Part shown: piece by piece, positions 49,332 through 60,544 of the stretch
Layout of the letters: each line of letters starts with the position of its first letter
Numbering within the stretch: position 1 is the first letter of the stretch
Source of the DNA: Talaromyces rugulosus
Taxonomy: Eukaryota > Ascomycota > Eurotiomycetes > Eurotiales > Trichocomaceae
Direction: 5' to 3'
DNA length: 64,000 bases
Assembly (NCBI RefSeq): GCF_013368755.1
Contig: NC_049561.1
Span: 5,084,001 to 5,148,000, forward strand
Position numbers and translations under genes: made by a program
Notes under the pieces: generated by a model
Database searches by the model: none
The model's input: the letters and a program-made list of their open reading frames with translations, nothing else
Told to the model about the DNA's origin: nothing

Positions 49332-50615
49332 CTAGTCTCCATAAACGGATCTGTATACTTTGACAAACGCCTCTAACCATTCCACTTCTCTGTCGTCGTG
49401 TGTGTCCCACGATGCTTCTCGATTTCCCGTGTATTCCTCCCTTTGCGCATTGGGAAGAAACCGGTAAAACTTTGTGTATCCTGAAACAAATTTCAATTGC
49501 TCAAAATCAAGATCTGACGTGTATGGATTATGTTGCGCGTTGTAAGGCTGGCTTTTGTACATAACTCTAGGAATTCGTTCTGGGTGAGTTATGGCTATGT
49601 CTCTTCGTCGTTTCCACGGCTGTTCAGTATCCTCGGACCATTGCCATTTTTCAGGGGCCGTATATATCGAGCTGAGGCCAGCCAGGAGTATTTTAATTGA
49701 GTCATCCTCTTCTGTTCTACTCTGAGTGCGCTCGTGACGAGCCTTGAGTTTCTTCAGCAGAAGCCGGAGGCTTGCATCAAACGGAACAACGGGAAAATAC
49801 ACAAAGAAATAACGTCCTCCAGAATTGCTGTCTCCTCGAATCATGCTATTGTCTGACATTTGTTGCATTATTCTCCTCATTCCGCCGATGATATGCGCTA
49901 TATTTTTCCGTTGGTGCTGCCCAGGATCTGAAGCCAGTTTGAGAATATCAGGATTGGATTCAAACAAATCAGCAGCACGTGTCACTTGTCTAATTCTGTG
50001 CTCCACCAGATTTCTCTGTGAGTTTCGTAAAGTGTGCCATCGCCGTTTTATTCCATCCAATGTGTAATCAGTCGATTCAGGTGGCAAAGGGTTAGACTTG
50101 TCGTAATAGAGAGGCAGAAATTTAAACCGTCGATTGGAAAGCCCGTGTAGATGTAGCGCAATTTTCAATTTCATGTATTCGTTGATGATAATATAGTACT
50201 GGTTCTCGCCATCCTTCTGTATCGGCAATGCAGGATACCCCCGGGTCGCTGAACTCGAGGATACTAGTCTTTCGGACATGGCTATATTCCTCCTGTAAAG
50301 ATGGCGTCCTATGTCGGAAGGAGTTCCCGTTAAAAGTGCCAGCGGTGAATCCAGAGGGGCAAGTTTCCAGCGCATTTCACGCCCAAAGTCCGAGTACAGT
50401 TGTACAACCTCACGCATGGCAAGTAAGAGGTCGATGTTCTGTTCGAAAATCTCGCCGTACCAGCGATTGAGAAGAACAGCATTGTTTATTCTTGGGTCAC
50501 TGTAACAAATCAGACGGAGGACGTCCCATATTCGCAAGTCGTTCAGTATCTCGCAGACGATTTCCGGCGGCGTGGAAGCCAACCGCTTCACAATAACAGG
50601 TAGAGGAGCTTGCAT
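49332..50615 (-). CDS. F-box-like protein
   Basis: Intronless, 427 residues from the ATG at 50613-50615; a GTG further upstream was not used. Residues about 10-50 (LASTPPEIVCEILNDLRIWD, then VLRLICYSDPRINNAVL) match the fungal F-box pattern of LP-E-I repeats followed by a helix-turn with a Trp and a conserved Cys-Tyr-S-D segment. The remaining sequence is helical, rich in Arg/Lys and charged pairs, with no repeats such as WD40 or LRR. F-box proteins bring substrates to SCF ubiquitin ligases through Skp1. Many fungi have large expanded families of such F-box proteins whose targets are unknown. Confidence 0.78.
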   Translation of the reverse strand: MQAPLPVIVKRLASTPPEIVCEILNDLRIWDVLRLICYSDPRINNAVLLNRWYGEIFEQNIDLLLAMREVVQLYSDFGREMRWKLAPLDSPLALLTGTPSDIGRHLYRRNIAMSERLVSSSSATRGYPALPIQKDGENQYYIIINEYMKLKIALHLHGLSNRRFKFLPLYYDKSNPLPPESTDYTLDGIKRRWHTLRNSQRNLVEHRIRQVTRAADLFESNPDILKLASDPGQHQRKNIAHIIGGMRRIMQQMSDNSMIRGDSNSGGRYFFVYFPVVPFDASLRLLLKKLKARHERTQSRTEEDDSIKILLAGLSSIYTAPEKWQWSEDTEQPWKRRRDIAITHPERIPRVMYKSQPYNAQHNPYTSDLDFEQLKFVSGYTKFYRFLPNAQREEYTGNREASWDTHDDREVEWLEAFVKVYRSVYGD

Positions 50616-51189
50616 TTTTGCTCGATTAAATGGCACGAATTGATGTCAGGTTATTGCTGTTCTGATATTTACCGATGGCTGGACAAATTTGGACGAACTC
50701 GTGCGATGTATGAGTGAGTCATCGGTTACACTAGGTGTGTAAAAATCAAGTTGTTATTTCTAGGCAGCACTTGACTCACCCAATAGGATATTCGCAAACC
50801 TAACAATGTCGCTTGAATTCGAATAGATCTGCACTGTTCGAAAGATGTCGAAAGGCGTAGAAGCAGATGTCTCTTAGCAGCCTAGACGAGAACACTTGTT
50901 TGTATCTGGAGTCTTCGTTCTTTTCTTTTTTTTTGCTGTTATATATCAATATCTGGATTTTACTGGCAAAAACATACGATTAATTGCCAGATCTAACCCA
51001 ACTGCATAATCTAGATTGATAAAACCTGTGGGTGCGGCCGGAATTTTGCCGAAGATTTGACTCATTGCGGGGAGGGGCTCAAGCTGAATGTGTTGTACTA
51101 ACGCAACATTGGACGCCGCATATAAAGACCGTGGCCAAGACAGAGGAGAATACGGTACTGCGTGAAATCCTTTTTATTCCGGTGAAAAC
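50616..51189. other. Divergent intergenic region
   Basis: About 570 bases between the F-box gene (minus) and the atypical SDR gene (plus). A T-run occurs near 50920-50933. Nothing else supportable. Confidence 0.4.
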
Positions 51190-52875
51190 ATGCTGCGTAC
51201 CCCAGCAGAGTGCCACAGATTCATTGAATCCCAGTCGCCGGCCGCAATCGCAGAACATTTGCGACGCGACCAGCAGCGATGCCGCGACAATAAAATGCCT
51301 AGTATGCTAGCTGTATACCTACCAGCGTCCTCTTCACCATCCTCGCCGCTATATGTCGCAATTTCAAATCACTTGTCCAAAGAGGAAGTACACCCGAGCG
51401 TGAAGCGACTGCAATATGACGGTATAATCAAATCAATCAAGGCATATCTACATCAATTAGACCGGGACCAAAGCGGCGAAAGTAATGTTGGGATAGCTAC
51501 TGCTATAACACCAACGCCAGAAGATTTTTCTGCAGCGATTAAGGTTCTAGAATATCTTCAAAAGGAGAAGAATCTCACCGGAAGATTAACCAACTCTACG
51601 CCCCTCGCGGACATTATGAACGCTATTAATGCTCATATGGGCATTGACCCTATTTTTCGCACTGCTTTCTCGTCGGCATTGGACGCCAACGCAAGTCGCA
51701 AATGCTACGTCTGTAGGCAAAAAATCCTCCGTTCCGAATCTCATTATCTCTACAATGCACTGTGTCGGCCATGCGGCTCCTTCAATCTCACCATGTCTGA
51801 GCTGGCCTATCCCCCAAAGTTTAATCTGTGGGGAAAAACTGCACTCGTAACAGGAGGACGCGTCAACCTGGGATTCCACACTGCTTTACGATTACTACGA
51901 TGCGGGGCGAATGTCATAGTATCAACACGGTACCCTCACGATGCCGAATCGAGATATGCCCAACAGCACGACGCGGAGGAATGGTCGTCAAGGTTACGAA
52001 TTATTGGAGCGGACTTTCGCACTGCCAGAGATGCCTTTGAGCTTGTTTCTGCAGTGAAATGGCTGCTGCGAGAGTGGACCAAGTCGAAACTGCACATTCT
52101 AATAAATAACGCTGCCCAAACGCTCACTGACCCTGTCAAGTCCGAGGTGGCTGCTATTGTCCGGGAAAAACATCTACAAGACAGCTCCTCTGACCAATCA
52201 CAAAAGTTTCTTCCTGAAACACGACACACATACGAACCGCGAGTACGAGGGGGTATGCAGGCAGCGTGGGTTTCTGGCATTGAGGGTAATTTCCAGCGTC
52301 AAATCAAAAATGGCTCTTTAACTCCTGAAGACTACGAACATCCGCCTTTGAAGGGTCTCGGAGGACATGACAATAAGACTGAAAGATCGTCGTGGGTGCA
52401 GACTGTCGAAGAAATCCCTTACGAAGATATTATCAGTGCCTTTGCTGTTAATTCATTCGTGCCTCTTATCCTGTGCCGGGAACTGCTGCATATCATGGGT
52501 CACCGCTCCGGGGCCCCCCGGCCAGAGGGTTACATTGTAAATGTCTCATCACGAGAAGGGATTTTGGAAAACAAAGCGCCCAAAGCAGGATACCATGTTC
52601 ACACCAACATGTCCAAAGCTGCTGTCAACATGATCACAGAAACCGAGGCGGAAAACGCGTGGGCACAGCGGGTGGCAATGAACACGGTCGACCCAGGGTA
52701 CATGAGTGCTGCACCTGAGATAGTGCAAGATGATGGATGTCCCATTGGATTCGAGGATGGGGCTTCTCGAGTGCTATGGCCGATTGCTGTGGGCGAGATG
52801 GACGATGCGACAGTCGTTCGTGGTCGTTTTTTGAAGCACTTTGGCGAAGTTGGTGCAAGCATTCAGCGGGGGTGA
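51190..52875 (+). CDS. Atypical SDR with N-terminal Cys4 (zinc-ribbon-like) extension
   Basis: Intronless, 561 residues, about twice the length of a classical SDR. Residues 1-165 are mixed helical with no known domain I can name. A Cys4 motif follows: KCYVC (Cys172, Cys175) and LCRPC (Cys192, Cys195), spaced like a small zinc ribbon. The SDR domain then starts: KTALVTGGRVNLGFHTALRL, NVIVSTRYP, LHILINNAAQTL, FAVNSFVPLILCRELL and YIVNVSSREGILE. The position of the usual YNxSK reads HTNMSK, so the catalytic Tyr is replaced by Thr (HVHTNMSKAAVN). MNTVDPGYMS ends the core. The Tyr loss may be a trait of a distinct SDR subfamily, and the enzyme may not be a standard dehydrogenase. Location probably cytosolic or nuclear. 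Confidence 0.85.
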   Translation: MLRTPAECHRFIESQSPAAIAEHLRRDQQRCRDNKMPSMLAVYLPASSSPSSPLYVAISNHLSKEEVHPSVKRLQYDGIIKSIKAYLHQLDRDQSGESNVGIATAITPTPEDFSAAIKVLEYLQKEKNLTGRLTNSTPLADIMNAINAHMGIDPIFRTAFSSALDANASRKCYVCRQKILRSESHYLYNALCRPCGSFNLTMSELAYPPKFNLWGKTALVTGGRVNLGFHTALRLLRCGANVIVSTRYPHDAESRYAQQHDAEEWSSRLRIIGADFRTARDAFELVSAVKWLLREWTKSKLHILINNAAQTLTDPVKSEVAAIVREKHLQDSSSDQSQKFLPETRHTYEPRVRGGMQAAWVSGIEGNFQRQIKNGSLTPEDYEHPPLKGLGGHDNKTERSSWVQTVEEIPYEDIISAFAVNSFVPLILCRELLHIMGHRSGAPRPEGYIVNVSSREGILENKAPKAGYHVHTNMSKAAVNMITETEAENAWAQRVAMNTVDPGYMSAAPEIVQDDGCPIGFEDGASRVLWPIAVGEMDDATVVRGRFLKHFGEVGASIQRG

Positions 52876-53208
52876 CATGGGTATTGACGTGTATCTATAC
52901 ATATTCCTATAATCAATATACTAACCTGCGCAGATTGCTGTGATTGGCTGCGTATGAAAAGAACGACTAAAGTTGGAGTAAATGTTTCTTATTGGCTGAA
53001 CGTAGATCAGTGGGCCCACTCTGGGGCACGTTTCTAACCCTAAGGAACGCCAAGGCCGCAAAGTCTCCTAACTAGCCTGAAGCGGCCTAGCGCCACTTGA
53101 AGTGGGACCAGCTGCGGATGAACTGAAATTAAGAATGTGACGGCGACTGTCGACCATGGGTTTGTGTCCTCTTCCCTTCCCTCGCGATGGTTTTGCCTTA
53201 CCATCGCC
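52876..53208. other. Short intergenic region
   Basis: About 330 bases between two plus-strand genes. The frame of the downstream gene is open back to 53137 without an ATG, so part of this is its 5' leader. Confidence 0.4.
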
Positions 53209-54479
53209 ATGTTTCCAAAAAGGCTGGTTCACGGCTTATTCGCTCCGCGCCGGCTGTCTGTATGGCTCGTGGCCATATGCACCCTGTTCCTATTTTACCA
53301 CCTCACCGTGGCCCGGATTCCCGGAAGCGCCTACGATGATACCACGCCGCGCTTCCTTTATCGCTCCAGCTTCCGCGATAACCCCGATTTCGCATACGAA
53401 AGAAACCTGTCGATTGCTCTACAAGGGATCGAACAGGCCGTGCTAGCACAGAATGGCGGTGACGACGTGGCTGAGGACCAGATATGGCAGATCGCAAAGG
53501 ATGCGGACCATCGAGGATCCGATTCCATATCTCTGGAGCAGGCCAACAGCGGATGGAAGTACTCTGTGGGTCTAATCGTCCTCCATTTTGCCCTTTCATT
53601 AAGCTAACTCTTTTGGGGGCAAAGGTAATGACAGACGACCAAGCCATGGAATTTGTCACAAAGATCCTGTCCGCCGTGCCTGATATTGCGGATGCGTACT
53701 TGTCGTATCCCTACTACGTTCTCCGCACCGACCTGCTCCGGTATCTCTTGATCTGGTATTACGGCGGCTTTTACGCCGATATGGATGTCTTTCCCGCCAA
53801 GTCGATGAGATCCTGTCCAGACTTGCAACCTATTTTCGCGGACGAGGCTCAGAAACACGCAAAGGTTTCACTTGTGGTTGGCGTCGAGCTTGATGAGCCT
53901 TATGCTTCCCTTCGTACCATGCGCAATTGGAAATGGACTAGGAGATATGGCTTCATGCAGTACATCATGTATGCGCCACGACGATTCAGCCCTCTTCTTC
54001 GAGAAATCATAGTTCGAGCTATTGCACATACGAAAGAACTCAACGATAATCACAAAAATCTTTTTACAGGTCGTCCGAGATACAACGAGGCCACTATTCT
54101 AGGAGTGACCGGCCCCGACGTCGTGACAGATGCTATTCTTGACGTTTTGTCGATAACACTACCGAGCACCCACGACTTGGTCAACAAATCAATGGAAAAA
54201 GATGCTGGGATTGATGGCCTTGCTTCTGAGACGACTGGCGACACTGAGAGGCGCGTCACCTGGGCTCCTTTCCATCACTTACGGGAATCGCTTTGCGTTG
54301 ACGCCAGCGAGGGTACCGATGAGACGTCTATGGGAGGGCTCTGCGTGCTTCCTGTCAACGCCTGGGGCAATGGACAGCGACACAGTGGCTCTCAGGGTTA
54401 TGAAAATCCACACGCTTGCCTCAATCACCGATTTGGCGGGTCGTGGAAGAAGGGGTTGTGGCAGAAGATATTCGGATGA
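53209..54479 (+). CDS. OCH1-like GT32 glycosyltransferase, type II membrane protein
   Basis: Two exons (53209-53565, 53625-54479) sum to 1212 bases and 403 residues. The ATG at 53209 opens a short basic cytosolic end and one anchor helix (LSVWLVAICTLFLFYHLTVA), the type II layout of Golgi glycosyltransferases. Across the intron SGWKYS joins VMTDDQAMEF, the start of the GT32 domain. YVLRTDLLRYLLIWYYGGFY leads to the DxD motif ADMDVF (Asp171/Asp173) that binds the metal and sugar nucleotide. Further motifs are SLVVGVELDE and GRPRYNEATILGVTGPDVV. OCH1 and its relatives transfer mannose from GDP-mannose in Golgi outer-chain or glycolipid synthesis; GT32 also covers MIPC synthases. The exact acceptor cannot be told. 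Confidence 0.9.
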
Positions 54480-55334
54480 TATTGAGCTACATCGGAATCG
54501 CCCCTGATTTTTCAGTTTTTAAGGTTGTATATTTTTGGTTCGGTTTGGCGATTTTTCGTATATTAGACTCATATACCCCATGCCTTTTTTGGATATTAGC
54601 ATTTTGACGTTGTTGTATCGTGTGTCTCATCTATACCAATCTTTGGATATATGTTGAGATGGCTTTCTAATGTATCTGTTTGTGGTTGGAGTGTAACAAA
54701 GGTTGTACTGAGTATGCGTTTGTTATTATTTTGGAAACGCATGAACTATTCTCATTCATGTCTTTGTGTTTCAAATGTATAAACACCATAATGCCATTGT
54801 TGTTCTGTCCATGGTTGAAACAAGTAACAGTCTCAACCCAGGGCTACGGGTGTCACGTGTACTCTCTTTCAATGGTGACAATCCTTCCTCAACGAGAAAG
54901 TAGGGGTGGTTGCTCAGGCTTATCAGGATAAATCATCTTTGTACGTATTCCCTAAACATAGGATTTTTAGACAGGATGCGGATTTAGGATCAATGCCTGA
55001 CATCATGAATTCACAAGAGGTCCTAGACTATCTTATTTGTTATTCCAAAACACAAGGCCAGTAAGTAGAGAATGGCTTAAACTTTTAATCCAACATTGAA
55101 TTAACGGGTACTTGTGTTGTAAAGAGTAGCGGAAAATAATTTATTTAAATGAGCGAAAGAATGAGTGGAATAAGAGGCTAAATCTTCAAAACAGCAATTT
55201 AACGCATCAAAGACTTGAATGTGATATTACAAATGGACAGTCGCTTGAGCATTGCCGAAACCGGCCAAATGCCACTTAATATTTGCAGATATTTTATACC
55301 TTCCTGGTTGTTGATATCAATTGTGTAGAAGCTT
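54480..55334. other. Convergent intergenic region
   Basis: About 850 bases of 3' flank between the glycosyltransferase (plus) and GH28 (minus) genes. Very T-rich near 54.5-54.6 kb. No gene supportable. Confidence 0.4.
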
Positions 55335-56887
55335 TCAAGAGCTGCTACCTGCAAGTGCGCTTATAGGCGTTGCACCAGGGTAAAAACTAGTCGGGATGGT
55401 CGGAATTGGAATGGATGCCGCTGTTCCAAAGGCCGTTGTCGAATCAGCTGTCATGGTAGCCGCCGAGTAGCTAACTGGCGCCGTGTTGATGTACTGTGTG
55501 GTGGCCGCCGGAGAAGAGCTATCGGATGTATCCAAGCAATATCCCGATCCGGACGCGTTTTCGCACAAATACTCCTCATAGCCGCCCTCATCGGTCCACA
55601 GGTTGATTTTATCAAGGGTTATGTCGGTGCAGGGCACTGATGATGGGCAGATGACGCGAATTGGTGCTCGAGTTTCGCCATCTGTGGCATCTCCGTACCA
55701 ATTTTTAAAGGTTATATTGGTATAAAAAATCCCATCTCCGTCAACCGGGTCCATACTGCTCCAAACAGAGTCAAGGTCAAGAGAATACGCGTTGCTATGG
55801 CCTGTTGTGTTGTTGGTTTTTTTAGAGAATTTAGTTAATATTGTAACCAGAGTATCAAGTTTCTCTCACCTATAAACTCTTCGAAAAGAATGTTGGATAC
55901 GTTTCCACTTCCGCCATTACTTTTGATCATCATCATTTGGTTTGACGACCAAGAATAGATATTTCGATAAGTGACGTCACTGACAAGGTCATTTGAGTCC
56001 AATGACCCCATGGCACATCTTCCGCTCCAATTGCAGTAGATGTTTTCAAACAAGGCATTTTGGGTTCCAGCCTAGTCAAGGTAAGTTAGGACAAGTTGGA
56101 AGTACAAGGTACAGCTAAGACCTACCTTGGTCATGACACATTCATCTTTGTTCGTCACTTCGATCTAAATAAACCATGTGTAAGCTAGCGGTCGTGTAAC
56201 TTTTTTTTTATTTTTTTATTTTTTGCAGAAAAATTGACTTACATCATGAATCCAAAATTTTGTTGCCGACACATCAATCCCATCAAGTCCGCCGGAGTCT
56301 CCGCCTCGAATTGCCATGTTATAAACCTCTCTATTTGTTGCACCTGAAATGACAAAGTGAAACATGTGAGCGTCTACAAGAGCAATATCATGTACCGACC
56401 AATTTTCCACTCCAGATACAGAGAGAATTCTTGGGCCTTCATAATCTCCTTGCATATGGTACAAATATCCGCTCCCCTGGATTGCTCCCTCGGAAGTTGA
56501 ACCAAATAATTCAAAATCACTTCCATCGCTGATTGTGAACATGTACCCCTCTAAACTTGGACTAGAGTTTCGGTAGATGACTCCGTCTAACTGCAAAGCC
56601 CATGTAGTTCCGTTCGAAAGGTGCACCCAGGTGTCCAGCAGGTAATCTCCTTCTGGGACATAAACCACCGCGCCACTGGTATCGGGGCTACCGCAATCAG
56701 CGAAAGCATCAATAATTGGCTGTCCGACATCGGTGGTGTTGTCATTGGTCGCTCCATAGTCCAAAACGTTGCACGTTTTGATAGCGGCCTTGTCCGATGA
56801 CGATGTCAAAGGACCCACGCTGCCTATGAGTTGACCATTTGCAACGGTAGCTAGCACTACCAACAACAAATTAGAATAAAAATGCAT
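55335..56887 (-). CDS. Secreted GH28 pectinase, rhamnogalacturonase-like
   Basis: Four exons (56243-56887, 56126-56164, 55870-56071, 55335-55801) total 1353 bases and 450 residues. The signal peptide is [16 protein letters not shown]. The parallel beta-helix signature is present: [19 protein letters not shown] at the start, [10 protein letters not shown], then [18 protein letters not shown] joined to [13 protein letters not shown] across the first intron. These hold the catalytic Asp set in the rhamnogalacturonan hydrolase form rather than the NTDG form of polygalacturonases. [23 protein letters not shown] and [12 protein letters not shown] follow. The Ser/Thr-rich C-terminal tail ([12 protein letters not shown]) is probably O-glycosylated. 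Expected action: cleaves galacturonic acid-rhamnose bonds in the hairy regions of pectin, outside the cell. Confidence 0.93.
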
Positions 56888-59761
56888 GGTCGATGAGCCT
56901 CTTCGCTATCGATTCGTCGCTCTAGTAACATTATGTAACCGAGGTAACTGAAAGAAAGTTATACTTTTCAACTATGTCAAGTTTTATCTTGACAAAGATG
57001 GCAGATTTTGGGCATTTTTCTCTGATTTATATCAATATTCTGAGCTTTGTCGGAACGAAGGAAAGAATTATTGATGCCATGCTTGGAAAAGTCTCGCGAG
57101 GTGTTGGGCCGAAGCCGATGGGAGTAGTCTGGTTAAACCAAGGATTTTTCTTTTATTTTTCCTGGTCTTCACGTTTCTCTTTCCCAGTCTTGGTGCTCAT
57201 CGTTGGTGACGGTGCATTTTTTCCGCATCGTTTTGGGGGCAGAGCCTCAAAGATCTGTTGATCATCTGTTCTAGTTGTTTTAGTGGCTTCGGATTGGCTT
57301 GAGTTTCAAATTATGATAGACATCTACAATGTGCCTCGGAGCTGTCAAGAGAATTGACGTTGGTTAAACTTGATATGACTTTTACTCGCGCTTACCATTT
57401 GTTTTGAGGTTGATTGCAAGGAGTTGTGTCGAATAAACATTTGAAGTTGACAAGTAATCAATTGATCGACAGCGTTACCCCGTATATGACGCCTCTTAGC
57501 GCCCGTTTCTCCACCGCGTCGGAGAATTTGGAGATGAAATAAATTCCTCTGATTGATAGAAGATTCTCTACATGTGGTACGTAATCTGCCACGACTGCAG
57601 AGGTGTGGGATTTCCAGGCGCAGAAATTAATGCTTATCGGCCTATCAATTCTAGTCCAAAGGTGCTCGATTTCTCCCTAAACTTAATTTTCGATACGCAA
57701 CGTAAAGCCGCCATATTTCACTCGAGAGACCATGAACCGAGAAGATCGAAGAGGCCGCGCAGCATTCAGTGGTCAATGTTCCGGGTCTATCAAACAAGCG
57801 GAGATGTATAAATCATATTAGATGTCAGAATCATCAACTGTGCAAATGTTTGTTTCATTCGTTCTCTAGGCAACTGGTGTAAGAACGAAAAACAGGTCAG
57901 TCTGCGTAGCAGAAAGACAGTGCAAACTATCGGGCTGTTTTCACAAAACATCTTTTCTTTCTGTTTAGAATAGTAAGAGATTAGCTCGCACTCTCGGTTT
58001 TGTTTCAGTTCTTTTTCTTCTTCCCCTCTCAATGGCTATAGTCTATGCGGACACAAGAAAATACTTGGTAGTCCGATAAAAGGCCGATCTTAGTGGCGGG
58101 CCAACTTAAAGAGGATTTCCTGCCTAATGTGAGGAATAAAATGCTACCCTCGGGGTGACACTTCGGTGGACTTTGTCACGAACTTCCGGGATCATGTCGG
58201 CAGTCAAAGTATTGAGCCACACCGCGCCGGTAATATATTTTCCACCTCATCAACGCCGTTATTATAGTCTGATTGCCACTTTTAGATTTTTATCAGTCTA
58301 GAGTATTGGCATACCGCGTTGAATAATACAAGAAGCGGAAGTGAAGTGGATCCAAGAGAGATCCAACAATTCTAGGTCGGCGAATGAACAGGTGGAGTCC
58401 AGAAACTCCCATCAAAGCGATCACACGGACTCGAAAGTCACACATACAAGAAAGGGCTCTAAGCCCTTTGGCGAATGAAGGATTCAGTTCAAACCATGTG
58501 GCTGCGCTATCAATAAAAACGCACTTGAGACGGCCGGCGGACATTTAAAAATGAACACAAAGCATTGTTCTTTCCCGCCAGACAAAGCACTGAAAGCCTA
58601 TGATAGCGTGTTGCTGACCACACGGCGAACAATATTCATTGGCATTACTATTCAGCTGATGACATGCGCTACTTGAGAAGTACGCGTAGCGTTACGTACT
58701 TCGCTTAACCCTTGACAACAATCGATGGGATGACCACCCCCAGTAAGTGCTGACCACCACGGTTTTATTATCGCGAGTTCTTCTTCATGCATTTGATGAG
58801 GGGCTAATACTGGAAATGGAATTCAATGCGTTTACTTTGAGTAGACGGTCGGAGCTGAATCATTTCTGTTTAAGGAGGGGGCGGAGGGGATTGCGCCAGA
58901 TACAATAATAGATCATTGTCAGCGGGCGCCACAAGGGAATTGTGACATAGTTACATGTAATTGGTTCGCTAGAACACTATGAAGCACTGCGCGATGTTAC
59001 TCAACAGTGTCAACCCTAGTCGGCGGACGCCTGTCGATAAGCATAATTAAGCACTAGGAGCGAATTGAGAAGAGGAAGGGATTTTCAGGTCCGAACTTTA
59101 TCCGTGATCCAAAACCGCGAGTTGGTTCTAGCCTTCTGGGATTTCCCAGACTCTGAGTAAAGGTTCCCCGCTGCCCCGACTTAAGCCTAATATAGGAATG
59201 TTTCGTGTATTATACGTCGCTAGAACCCAAGCCACACGGTTTGAGAGCAACCGCTGTCATCACGAGGTCGGCCCTGACAATGTGTCAATACATTTTCAGC
59301 CAGTTGAAAACGCCACTGTCCAATTCCTATCCCGCAGGTTCATAGGCACACCAATCACGTACATGTTTAATACGTCAGCAAGGCGTATTGACGGTATCCC
59401 AGTTGCGTCTAATGTCATTTTGGCCGCATTTGTCCAAAAAGGAGTAAGAAGTCCTTTATTATCATGTTACATAGACAACTTCTTTCAATATTTGAGGCCC
59501 GAACCACGCGGTTCATTGTTCATTGTTGTATCAAAGCAGGCACAAAGCTTTTGTGTCGCTAGTGAGCTCTATGCAGCTCAGCTTGTCCCTATATTAAGCA
59601 TGGAAATCCTCGGATTTCGTCTTCCCTCCTCTTCCTTGTGCATATTCACTCCAAGTTGATCTCGGTTGAGAAAACAGTCATTCCTTTCCAAAAAGCCTCT
59701 TCTCCCTCAAAACATTTTTTCCCAAAAACGTCAATCATTACATCCCTTTTGTATCAGCAAA
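56888..59761. other. Long divergent intergenic region
   Basis: About 2.9 kb between the GH28 (minus) and GH128 (plus) genes. Frames of up to 150 codons exist (for example 59198-59659) but lack domain-like sequence and sit over the GH128 promoter. A TATATTAA element at about 59589 could serve the glucanase gene. No transposon signature was seen. Confidence 0.5.
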
Positions 59762-60544
59762 ATGGTTTCATTCACTACATTCCTTATTGCCTCTTTGGCC
59801 GGTGCTTCCCTTGCAGCTCCGACTAAAGCCCCTCTTGCTAAGCGCTCCAACTCGAAGAAGGGCATTTCTTACAACGATGCCAGTCTGGTCAGTCTCTTCT
59901 CTGATGGCTCCTGGGCATATAACTGGGATATGTCGGTCGGAGGATCTCTGCCTAGTGGTGTCGAATACGTGCCCATGTTTTGGGGGACTGGTTCTGAGAG
60001 CGGCTGGGATGCTGCTGTCCAGACAGCCCTCGCTAGTGGAAGCACTCATCTTCTCGGCTTCAACGAGCCCGATCTCTCGAGTCAGTCCAACATCGATGCT
60101 GCTACCGCCGCAGCCTTGTACAAACAGTACATCACCCCTTACGCCAGCCAAGCTACACTTGTCACGCCGGCCGTGACTAACGGCGGTGCCCCAATGGGTC
60201 TGACCTGGATGGAGCAATTCCTTACCGACTGCAACGGTGAATGCGGTGTCACTGTCATGGCCTTCCACTACTATGCCGACGACAACGTCTCCAACTTTGA
60301 AAACTACGTCAACCAAGCCATCTCTACTGCCGCCAGCTACGGTATCTCTGAGGTCTGGATCACCGAGTTCCAGGCTACCGGCGTTAGCGACGATGCTCAG
60401 GCGGCCTTTATCAATTCAGTTGTGCCGTGGTTGGATCAGCAACCTGCTGTTGGGCGCTATTCTTACTTTTATGCTGCTGATGGCTACTTGACCAGTGGTG
60501 GCGCCTTGAGCGAGACTGGTTCCGCCTACAACAGTGCCGAGTAG
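59762..60544 (+). CDS. Secreted GH128 endo-beta-1,3-glucanase-like protein
   Basis: Intronless, 260 residues from the ATG at 59762; the open frame reaches 32 codons upstream, but this ATG opens a good signal peptide (FTTFLIASLAGASLAAPTKA). A Lys-Arg pair (LAKRSN, residue 28) is a probable Kex2 site. Family 128 features: KKGISYNDASLVSLFSDG, EYVPMFWGTG, HLLGFNEPDLSSQSN with Glu102 as acid/base, and VWITEFQATG with Glu202 as nucleophile. The final SYFYAADGYLTSGGALSETG is also characteristic. The relatives, including the Asl1-type proteins, bind or cleave beta-1,3-glucan of fungal walls. Function in self-wall remodelling is more likely than in plant polymer attack. Length matches single-domain members. 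Confidence 0.92.
   Translation: MVSFTTFLIASLAGASLAAPTKAPLAKRSNSKKGISYNDASLVSLFSDGSWAYNWDMSVGGSLPSGVEYVPMFWGTGSESGWDAAVQTALASGSTHLLGFNEPDLSSQSNIDAATAAALYKQYITPYASQATLVTPAVTNGGAPMGLTWMEQFLTDCNGECGVTVMAFHYYADDNVSNFENYVNQAISTAASYGISEVWITEFQATGVSDDAQAAFINSVVPWLDQQPAVGRYSYFYAADGYLTSGGALSETGSAYNSAE

Noticed and set aside
59198..59659. Open frame of 153 codons on the plus strand
   Set aside because: No domain-like sequence or signal, and it covers the likely promoter of the GH128 gene.
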